From Blasia pusilla (taxonomy: Eukaryota > Marchantiophyta > Marchantiopsida > Blasiales), in assembly GCA_050084515.1 (NCBI GenBank), contig CM114271.1, forward strand, positions 47,740,001-47,804,000: a DNA stretch of 64,000 bases. The letters are read 5' to 3'. The translations under genes were made by a program, and so were the position numbers. The notes beneath the pieces were generated by a model that ran no database searches, was not told the DNA's origin, and worked only from the letters and a program-made list of their open reading frames with translations. Every line of letters begins with the position of its first letter. Within the stretch, counting starts at the first letter, position 1. This document shows, in pieces, positions 55,673 to 64,000 of this stretch.

Positions 55673-56900
55673 GTGTCATCTTTAGACGAGGGGGAATGTG
55701 TAGAGGAGTGTGTTAGGGATCCACCGTACACATTGAGTGGCCCTACGAGTTGGGCGTATGAGATGGAGGACCGGGGTAGAGGACCGCATAGGTTTTCGGG
55801 TGTTGTAGGCACCATAGAGCTACACAACTTCATTGCCGAGTTTAGGAGTTGGTGTGACTCATAGCGGGCTAGAAACTCTAGAGAGTTCAACACGTTTATA
55901 ACATGGAACAATATGTTTTAGCATTTAGAGGGGGCGCCCATGGACGATTACCATGAGTTCTCCCACAGACATGCCCAAAAGATTTAGGCATAGTGACTCT
56001 ACTATGACGCACACTATGTGTCATGGACGGAGCCGTTCCCAGATGAGGAGGAGGAGTCAAGAGAGGCTTCTTCCTCTTCCACTAGTGATATTTTAGGAGG
56101 GGTCACTCGCACTACAGCAGTGGCATCGTCTAGTCGGGTTCATCCTAAGTTCAACCCCGTCGTTGAGTTCTTCGCTGAGTTGAGGGCGAGCTACCACGGA
56201 TTACGGAAGGAGAAGTTACGGAGCATCCACGACTTCCAGAGGCGCCCGGGTGAGAGTTTGCGTGAGGCTTACACTCACTTGCGCCGGTTGATCAACGTCA
56301 CTCAAGGGGTGATAGAGGCTCAGGCTATCAAGTCATGGTAGACGATGCTAGACCGGACCCTGCGGACACGAGTGCAGGAGGGATGCTTCGTATGAACACC
56401 TCCCCTACGTTGAGAGATGTTCTTAGGACCACCAAGAACATTGAGCGCAACATGGCGGAGGAGAGCGTAGCCACCATGGGTTCGGAGCGAGAGCAGTCAC
56501 GATTGTTTGCACCACCAGTGCAGCAACGTGGACTCCAAGATATGTCGACTGTGGCACCACAAGCTCAAGGAGGATATCGGAAGACCATGCCGCAGAGACC
56601 CGCGCCTTCATATGCGGCTCAGCAATAGCTGCCTACGATTACTTGTTGGTCATGTGGTGGGGCCCATCATCAGCGCGATTGCACTCATCAGGGTTATGGA
56701 CATGTGCCTCAACATGGCGGAGGAGATGGTGTTGTACCAAAAGGTTATCAGTGTGACAATTGTCAGAGGTATGATCACACATGGACTAGGTGTTTCAGTT
56801 TATATCCTAAGTTACATCCGGATGGAGGGCCAGAGAGAGCACCAGAGTAAGAAGTCGGTCTCGTGGGCTAGAGATCGTGCACCAGGTGGTCCCGTTGGGG
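55673..56900 (+). pseudogene. element A: gag with two CCHC zinc knuckles
   Basis: The capsid-like core begins at FSGVVGTIELHNFIAEFRSW, with TFITWNNMF, SSRVHPKFNPVVEFFAELRA, LRSIHDFQRRPGESLREAYT and LRRLINVTQGVIEAQ (typical retrotransposon gag). After a Gln/Pro-rich linker come CWSCGGAHHQRDC (about 56640) and CDNCQRYDHTWTRC (about 56752-56793); the second is an exact CX2CX4HX4C. In-frame stops at the ends of CDS, NNMF, QKI and AAQQ are TAG or TGA at apparent Gln or Trp positions. Confidence 0.82.
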
Positions 56901-57416
56901 GATGAGGAGCTGGAGTTTCCCGACAAGGTCATGGAGCTGCCCATGAAGGAGGTAAAGTCCCACCACCTAGACGCATCAAAGGAGACACCGAGCGTGAGGC
57001 TGGGATGGCTGCTCAGATACACCAACTACAGGAGCAGATTGCCGCTATGGCATTGAGGTAACTCCATGTCGGATCCGTGGTATGGACATCATATGGAGCA
57101 GCCAGAGATATGGAGGATCCTGGTTGGATGTGTGGGATTGACTAGATGGAGGTCGTCGTAGTTATGACGCGTGAAGCAGCCGTAGAGTTGGATTCACAGC
57201 GAGGGAAGCCAGAAAACATACTAGGCTTCCTCTGTCTTTCACGTTGTCCAATGCGATGAGGACCCCATCGATGGGTCCTGATCATAGTTCTTGGAGAGTT
57301 GATGATGTTGTTGGAGTGCAGGCATGGAGGGAAATGGGAGAAGCGAGTGTGACGACTCCTATTGCTGATGCTCATGAGGGGCATGTGTCGAGCATGTTGT
57401 TGGGGGCGGCCACCGT

Positions 57417-58696
57417 TGTCGTGTCGAGAGTCTTTCTTCGAGTAAGGGCAGGCCTTCTAGCTGCGATAGACGCGGTCGATGCAAGATAAACTCTTTGAGA
57501 AGATCTCCTTTTTCAATATAAAATTATTATGTATATTCTCCATTCTCTCACGACATGTATCACAAATGGAAGTGCCGAGGCGATCACTTCTTCGTAACAT
57601 CGGACCCTGAAATTCCTAACTATAAAATCCCTATAAACTATTTTATGCTTATATACGAGGAAGATAGCACAACTAGTATTAAACCCTACTTGAGGAGGCC
57701 TATTGACGTCCATGAATTGCTATATAAGAACATACAAAGTACAAACCCATGTCCTTCCATATGTGATGATAGGAAGGATCACCCGAGTTGGAGATTGAAT
57801 AACCTGGTTCTTGAACGCCTCCCCAAAGTGATAAGCTAAATAGCGAGTGAACCAGTACCTATCTACAAAGAGTATCTTGACATGATATGGATTAAGGAAA
57901 GGAAATTCGGGCACAACTCGTGCTCCACCCCTATCCATGTTTGACAGACATTCTCTACTCTCCTCAAGAACGGGTTTTGGTGTAGTTATTCTCCCAAGAA
58001 GGGTAATCCACTCTCATTGGAGAAGTAACAAGCCAAAATATTCACTATTTTAGTATGACTAAACTTCTCTAAGATGACAAACCTCTCATCTCCACACACA
58101 CACACATCACACTCTAAAAACCTCTCAAAGAATAGACCATGGTCAAGTTACTCTCCCAAGAGGGGTGACGCACTCTCATTGGAAGAGCAAGCAATCCCAA
58201 AGTCATACACTTAAGAGTGACACAAAGACTCAAGATATGGAATAGAAGGTGATGAACCCTTGAAGGTCCCTCCTCTTTATATATTCACAAGAGACCCACA
58301 AGAGTACGAAATAGAGCTAATCTTATCTTATGCCACACGGCTTCCTCTCAAGGCTTAGCCAATCACATTTTGAAACAATTAGATTTCTTCTTATCTCTTC
58401 CAAAATATCCTCTTTTACCCACTTGATATTTTCCAAATTACCCCAACTAACTTAGCCACCAACCTAGCCTACTTTCGCTTTTCATTAAAACACCAACCTC
58501 ACTACTTTACTTTGATAAAGTCATCTTTTATTTATTACCTCTTTTCTAAAGTTGGGCCCGCATAAAAGAGGCACCATAAAGAGGTTTAAACATGGAAATT
58601 TCCTTTTTCTAAGCTAATTTACTTAATACCAATAAAACTCTATCTAAGACTTAACAAGGAAGGAGTTTACACACTGGCTGATTTTACTATACGACA
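57417..58696 (-). mobile_element. solo LTR of gypsy family F (copy 3), nested in element A
   Basis: 1280 bp, reverse complement of the F LTRs, TGTCGTGTCGAG...ACTATACGACA. Flanks are CCGT (57413-57416) on the left and TCGT (58697-58700) on the right: a 4-bp duplication with one change. It separates the gag and protease regions of element A, so it arrived after A. Confidence 0.9.
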
Positions 58697-58701
58697 TCGT
58701 T

Positions 58702-59337
58702 TTGTATTGCGCTTCTTTATTTTTTGCTTCCGATGTTATGACGTTGGGAGGTATGCCCGCCGAGGTTTTCCGGCTAGCTGCTAGGCTATGTGAGAGTGGA
58801 GTTGGAGTTCCTGCATCACGTTCAGAGGTGATTGCAAAGGAGGTGATAGACCTGCCCTTGGAGCTGATGCTTTGGCCGTCCATGTTAGATTCATGGCACG
58901 ATGCAGCTGTTAGGATGGCAAAGATGCCCACTAGATCCACGATAGAGCGTGCCATGGCTTCTCGTGGTATTGTGTTGTTGCATAAACAAGGAGAGGTCTT
59001 CCAATTGGTGAGTCCCGGAGGTAGAGCTTTTAGTCCGCAACACGCCTTGTTGGATTCAGGAGCGCAATCCTTGATGTTGGGGAAAGCATCATTCAGAGGA
59101 TTGGGCTTCACTAGAGCCGATGTGGAGCGTTGTCCATTCCGGATACAAACATCCTTAGGTGGAGCAAGTACCACACAATATATCACCCGACAGGAGGTCA
59201 TGGTGAGGATTTGCATGGGACATCCTATAGATGAGTCCGTGGTGCGAGCCAAGGCGATAGTGACTGATGTAGAGTCCTACGATGTCTTGGTTGGTGGAGC
59301 ACTGTTATATCCGATGGGGTTTTTCGTCGATTACTAG
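58702..59337 (+). pseudogene. element A: aspartic protease region
   Basis: An intact 211-residue frame. MASRGIVLLHKQGEVFQLVS leads to ALLDSGAQSLMLGKASFRGL with the retropepsin motif Asp-Ser-Gly-Ala, then VERCPFRIQTSLGGASTTQY and SYDVLVGGALLYPMG. The N-terminal part is lost to the solo LTR junction at 58696. It continues across stops into the linker frame (59419-59613) with SAITWPSDLIEGHVHAEDTP. Confidence 0.85.
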
Positions 59338-59700
59338 GAGGAGTCAACGTCCTACAAACTAGGATGGCACTCAGGTGATGGGCGCTTTAGCTCATTACTC
59401 GTTCGATTCACAGGTGCAGTGATCGAGCGGCGGCCAGGAGAGATGGCGACCTTAGCAACATTTAGCAGTGCCATCACTTGGCCTAGTGATTTGATTGAGG
59501 GACATGTCCATGCAGAGGATACTCCCGTTCCTATAATTTCTATGGAGAGGAGTGTCATGGTAGCTGCATCAGTCTATGGAGGAGAGGTGCCGCTTTGGGG
59601 TTCGACCAAGTAGCTTCAACGCTTAGCCACTGAGCATGTGCAGACCGCGCGGAGCGAGACGTTTGCACTAGAGTGTGATGGGTTGTAGAAACCCCATGTA

Positions 59701-60480
59701 TGCAGGAGTGCTGCTATGACCCCTTTGGACACCACCCCGATTGTGTGGTGCATCCCGGAAGAGGGTATTTGGGTGTTGGATCTCTTTGGAGGGATTAGCA
59801 TTGGGTTAGCTCTTGTTTTGCACGCTAGAGTGTGCGTGCAGAAGTACCTGTATGTGGAGATTGATGATGTTACCAGGCGCGCTTCACTTCACTATATGGC
59901 ACAGTTACGCCTCTGTTTTCTTGACTTGTTGTCTACGTTCGCCACTCAGGCTTACCAGAGTTCCCTACCGAGGGACATTTCATTGTTGGGGGCGTAGGAC
60001 TTGGAGCGGGTAGGGACCATAGACTTGGTCATTGCAGGTTGCCGTGTCATGGCCAATCGAGTGTTGGACGAGGTAGAGGGTTAGCTAACACTCAGTCCAG
60101 GTTGTTTTGGGAGATGATGTGGATCTTGCAACATTTACACGAGAATCAGCCTCGTTCTCCAACATACATTTTGGAGAATGTGCCAATTTTGGGTGATTCG
60201 AGGTCCCGCGTGGTGATGAGTGCACATCAGGTGCACGCATGGATTGGCCCGACAGTGTTCTTAGATGTGACGAGTGTAGGTTCTAGAGCACACCGCCCGC
60301 GTCTTTGGTAGACCAACTTGGTACCACATGAGGTGTTGCGGAGGGCTTATGCAAGAGTGGAGTGTCCCTCCGATTTGTTGGTGGATTCTATATTAGATCC
60401 GGGCCGTCGATCATAGGCAGTGAGGCTAGATGATCAATCGCCGTTGATTGTGGTCAACAAGAATGGCAGGCTTTCTCACA
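59701..60480 (+). pseudogene. element A: C5-cytosine methyltransferase domain (Dnmt3/DRM-like)
   Basis: C5 methyltransferases transfer a methyl group from AdoMet to cytosine in DNA. Motif I: EEGIWVLDLFGGISIGLALV (59771-59811). Motif II-like: KYLYVEIDD. DLVIAG then, after a one-base deletion, LPCHGQSS (60038-60060) is motif IV with the catalytic Cys. The following SRLFWEMMWILQHLHENQPR leads to TYILENVP (motif VI ENV, 60172-60183). Then VFLDVTSVGSRAHRPRLW (about 60258-60310) parallels the motif VIII region of Dnmt3, where an AHRAR-like motif precedes an aromatic pair. A stop sits in that last motif and motifs IX-X are not clear. The domain lies in the pol reading order between protease and RT and is shared with element B. 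Confidence 0.82.
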
Positions 60481-61009
60481 TTGGTGAGTTTTCCCGCTTC
60501 CTATGCATTTAAGGAGGCCGAACCTGGCTTGGTTTGGGATGACCAAGTATAGAGGTTGGTGCAGCCCAACGCCGATGAGCGAGAGCGAGAGATGGAATTC
60601 CCCATGGAAGTGACGGCAGTATCGTCACCATTAGAGGCATCAAGATGTCATGTCTTGGGTCAGGTGATGGACCTGAAGTGCTTGATATGGATTTTCAGCT
60701 TAGGAGTAGCTGAGCAGCGTTGTTTGAGGATGCGACAGATCATAATTTTGCGTTGGTAAGCCCCATGCCTACGAAGACGGTTGAGGCAGTGGCTAGGGGC
60801 GAGACCCGAGGATATCGACATACCAAGGTGATCGAGAGAGACACCCTTGGACTTCTTGGGATTTTTTGCAAGTTTGCTAGGAGATGATAGCCACAACATC
60901 GAGGGTGGTTCCGAGTACTACACGTGGAGATGAGAGTTCTATTATCCGAGACGGGGTTGCACCATAGCAACCACCGACATCCGCGCCAGAGAGTCCTATT
61001 GTAGTCACG

Positions 61010-62516
61010 ATGGAAACTTGGGAGCTAGATATGGGCCCTAAGTTAAAAGGAGGAGAGTGGCGTCAGTTCCTTAGGAGTTATAGGAGCTATTTTGGATTTA
61101 GTATGCATGATTTAGGTACGCTCAAGGGTCAAGGGATCCACATTGAGTTGTCGAGTGACACACCGATCTTCCGACAACCCTACAGGTATAGTGACATGGA
61201 GAGGGCTTTGATTCAAAGTAGGAGCCAGGACTTGGTTGGAGCAGGACTAGTGGAGATATCGTATGGAGAGTATGCATTTGCCTCTGTCATGCCTGCCAAG
61301 AAGGATGTGCATGGCAACTGGATGGATAGGCGGATGTGTGGAGATTACCGACCTATCAATTAGCAAACAAACTCTAATAGGTATGCCCACCCCTGAGGAG
61401 ATCTTTGATGCGATTGGGCATGCAAAGGTCTTCAATTCATTGGATTTGCGAGTCGAATACCATCAGCTACCTATCAGATTGGAGGACAGGAAGAAGATGG
61501 CATTTTGGGGCATTGATCCTCATGGGAAGGATTGTTTGCACCAGTGGCGGTTCTTACCAGTCGTGTTAAAGAAAGCCCCGATTGAGTTTTAGAGGGTCAT
61601 GGACGGGATCTTGGTAGGTTTGGATTTTACTAGGTGTTATATTGATGACATCGCAGTCTTTAGCGCCACGATTAAGGAGCATGAGCGACATCTAGAGGAG
61701 GTATTTCGACGATTGTAGTTACATGGGCTGAAGCTACATCTAGGCAAGTGCAAGTTCTTCTATGACCAGATTGAGTACTTGGGTCATACGATATACCCAG
61801 GGGACCTTGGTGTGCAACAGACAAAGTTAGAGGCTATTTCAAGCATTCCACACCTTACACATGTGAGTCAAGTTCGTGCATTCATGGGATTGGCGAACTT
61901 CTATCGATGGTACGTCAAGCGTTTCACTTTGATTGCGAAGCCGCTAACCTTGCTGACCAAAGTGGATCAGGAGTGGCATTGACGGGATGAGCAGGAGAGA
62001 GCATTTGAGATGCTCAAAGATAGATTGATGTCTATGCCCATATGGAGGAGACCGATCAGGGGGCATCCTTTCTAGCTGCATACGGATTGGAGCATGTTGG
62101 GGCTTGGAGCCATGCTCACCCAGCATGACGATGATGGTAGAGAGTTTGTGGTGGCTTATGCTAGTCGCTCGAACAACGCTACAGAGGTGAAGTATAGCTC
62201 GTATGAGGATGAGTGCTTGGCTACAGTGTGGGTTGTCGCACATTTCAGATGTTATCTATTCGGAAATCCCTTTACCATCATTACTGATCATCAGCCACTT
62301 AAGTGGTTGATGGAGTTGACAAGCAAACAGGGAAGCTTGCGAGGTGGGTTCTTTTGTTGTAGGAGTATGACTTCCAAGGTGGTGCATAGACCTGGGACGC
62401 TCAACCAAGATGCAGATGGTTTGATTCGTAACCCATGCCCGAGTCAACGAGATGCGATTGGAGCTTGTTGGCATGGTGAGAGTGATGAGGAGTTGGTGCC
62501 AAGATGGTATGCGTGA
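61010..62516 (+). pseudogene. element A: reverse transcriptase and RNase H
   Basis: METWELDMGPKLKGGEWRQF and SDTPIFRQPYRYSDMERALI lead to RT: RRMCGDYRPIN, FNSLDLRVEYHQLPIRLEDR, FTRCYIDDIAVF (YIDD intact), YLGHTIYPGDLGV and VRAFMGLANFYRWYVKRFTL. RNase H: LHTDWSMLGLGAMLTQHDDD, SSYEDECLATVWVV and TIITDHQPLKWLM. The tether is VVHRPGTLNQDADGLI. Stops at 61590, 61716 and 62073 are TAG at Gln positions conserved in related elements. Confidence 0.92.
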
Positions 62517-62739
62517 GCCTATTTCGGTTTGTTGGCTATGGAGAGCCAGATTTCTGAGACTTCGATGGCAAGGTCTGATGGTGAGTCCTTAGATCCAGAG
62601 GCCGGTGAGGAGACGACAGGTGGTTGAGACATTCACGACGATGGAGTGGTCTTGGAGTACCTGCATACTGGCAGCGTCGCGAGCACATTGGGTGCTAGAG
62701 AGTGGGATCGGATCCTATAGCAAGCCAGACAGTTCCGGT

Positions 62740-63730
62740 GGGAGGGCACATATGTGTTGCGAGTGTGGGAGGATGGTAGAGTGCGTGTAGTGCCTCATCC
62801 TTCACAGAGAGCACATTTGGTGCATCATGCCCACGAGGAGTTGGGTCATTTTGGAGTGAAGCAAACGTACAACTTGCTCCACATTCAGTATTGGTGGCGA
62901 GGCATGTAGAGTGACATTCAGCAATTTGTTGCCAGATGCATGGTGTATGATCGAGTCCGAGAATCGTTCAATGCTCTGACTCTATAGTTGCAGCCACTTC
63001 CGATCATGGGTTCACGTTATAGATGGAGTTTGGATTTTACAAGACCTTTGCCTTTGACGGAGCGCCATAGTTGCTATGTGTTGGTGATGGTCGAGCACTT
63101 CTCGAAGTGGATAGAGTTGGTTGCATTGCCTGACAAAGCGAGTGAGGGAGTAGCGTATGCCTTCCTAGATTGAGTGTTGAGTCATTATGGACCACCAATT
63201 GAGGTGTAGACAGACCAGGGTACAGAGTTCCGCGAGGAGTTTTAGGCCTTGTGTGATCAAACAGTGATTGACCACCGCACTACTTCGCGAGATCATCCTA
63301 AGGCGGATGGACTAGCGGAGCGGGTTGTGCACACGATAAAGGAGGACTATGCAAGTATGGCTTGTAGAGAGGTCACTTAGGAGATTGGGACCTTCAGTTG
63401 CCGTGGTTGGCGATGGGATACAGATTGAGAAGGCACGCATCCTTAGCGTCTTTCTCACCGTACTTGTTGCTTTATGGCCAAGACCCAGATTTACCTACGG
63501 CTATTCCTTGAGATGTTGGTGAGGTGTTGAACCTTCATGAGCCTGATGTATGGATGCGAGCATTTTCTCAGAGGGCTGAGTTATTTTGGAGAGTGATGCC
63601 CATGGCGTTTGAGAACTTGGCGATTAAGCAACATTGGGATACGTTGAGGTATGCGACTATTCGAGCCGGTGATTATCGACCTACTATCCGGAGATTTCAT
63701 CAAGGAGACTATGTCTACTAGCAGTAGACG
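62740..63730 (+). pseudogene. element A: integrase
   Basis: HHAHEELGHFGVKQTYNLLH (zinc-binding His region), YRWSLDFTRPLPLTERHSCY (first Asp), TDQGTEFREEF (second Asp, 63210-63243) and RDHPKADGLAERVVHTIKED (catalytic Glu, about 63290-63345). The C-terminal part (63524-63721) has NLAIKQHWDTLRYATIRAGD and RRFHQGDYVY. A frame change follows at about 63360, and several TAG stops occur. Confidence 0.9.
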
Positions 63731-63859
63731 GCACCCATGACATTGGATGTGACTGCAGGGCGCACCATCTTGAGAGTGCGTGAGGTTTTGCCATCCAGTG
63801 TTCTCTTATTGGAGGGACGCGATGGTATGGTTTGGAAGGACCATGTGCGTAACTCTGCG

Positions 63860-64000
63860 CCACGTCATCTTCCGAACATTAACGGTATAGTTGATCCAAG
63901 CTTAGCAATAGTTCCTGCACGCTTGCGGTGTATGTTGTGCGGTTCCGCCCGTGGTGCACTCACTATGCTAGTCTGTGATGGGTGTTCGAGAGGATGGCAT
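63860..64000 (+). pseudogene. element A: C-terminal PHD finger, cut by the window edge
   Basis: After the integrase tail (GRTILRVREVLPSSVLLLEG) the frame reads INGIVDPSLAIVPARLRCML and then CGSARGALTMLVCDGCSRGW, ending in His at the last codon of the window. CxxC, CDGC and the WH pair are the first half of a PHD zinc finger. In element B the equivalent continuation is YLTPPLDVVP, which supplies the second-half signature. PHD fingers usually read methylated or unmodified histone H3 tails; in a retrotransposon this would play the part that a chromodomain plays in chromoviruses. Confidence 0.8.

Larger units (their letters stand above)
54391..64000 (+). mobile_element. gypsy element A (family A/B), runs off the right edge
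   Basis: Order on the plus strand: LTR start, gag with two zinc knuckles (55673-56900), protease (58702-59337), C5-methyltransferase (59701-60480), RT and RNase H (61010-62516), integrase (62740-63400), tail and PHD finger (63860-64000). A solo LTR of family F interrupts it between gag and protease. Many stops are TAG in place of Gln codons. The copy is inactive, but the architecture is complete. Confidence 0.88.

Noticed and set aside
55860-63245. Alternative genetic code with TAG read as glutamine
   Set aside because: The NDB gene and the intact gag frame of element C use CAG for Gln, element A also has TGA stops and frameshifts, and deamination of CAG explains the pattern more simply.
1-64000. 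tRNA, rRNA or other structured RNA genes
   Set aside because: No cloverleaf with A and B boxes or rRNA-like segments were noticed on either strand; a covariance-model scan would be needed to exclude them.

Overview
The window is nuclear DNA from a plant. The evidence is a seven-exon type II NAD(P)H dehydrogenase of the plant NDB family at the left edge, intron-rich host sequence, and a large nest of plant-type LTR retrotransposons and DNA transposons. The species cannot be named from sequence alone. The mobile elements (a gypsy family with a DNA methyltransferase and PHD finger, and one whose reverse transcriptase has a GATNSVAHM motif) fit a non-flowering streptophyte such as a bryophyte, lycophyte or fern better than a typical angiosperm, but this is inference.

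Layout. 1-3669 holds the 3' two-thirds of an NDB1-like gene (+). 4592-6992 has exons of an unrecognised minus-strand gene whose first exon encodes a signal anchor. 6993-9086 shows no convincing gene. 9091-10360 is a solo LTR of family F. 10623-19579 is a minus-strand chromovirus (element C: gag, protease, RT, RNase H, integrase, chromodomain), interrupted at 15885-18055 by part of another gypsy element (D). 19580-38927 is a large structure with about 300-bp terminal inverted repeats (element E). It carries a MULE-like transposase with a SWIM finger (-), inverted copies of a gene resembling an N6-adenine methyltransferase, a decayed CACTA-type Tnp2 transposase (+), and many copies of a 27-bp palindrome centred on CCGTCGG/CCGACGG, mainly in introns, the divergent promoter region and subterminal arms. 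38928-40100 is unassigned. 40100-54301 is a minus-strand gypsy element (B), split by a complete 8.5-kb gypsy element F (44107-52605) with twin 1275-bp LTRs. 54391-64000 is a second copy of the B family (A), head to head with B, interrupted by another F solo LTR (57417-58696) and running off the right edge.

Most notable: both copies of the A/B family carry, between protease and reverse transcriptase, a C5-cytosine-methyltransferase domain most like Dnmt3/DRM (motif I LDLFGG, motif IV PC[HQ]G, ENV, HRPRLW), and end in a PHD finger. It is a retrotransposon with its own chromatin writer and reader. Many in-frame stops of copy A are TAG where glutamine (CAG) is expected, the scar of deamination of methylated CHG cytosines. 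The second striking structure is the palindrome system of element E, with at least one perfect variant changed on both arms.

Most retroelement genes are broken by stops and frameshifts. Apart from the NDB gene and perhaps the 4.6-7.0 kb gene, no host gene is recognisable.
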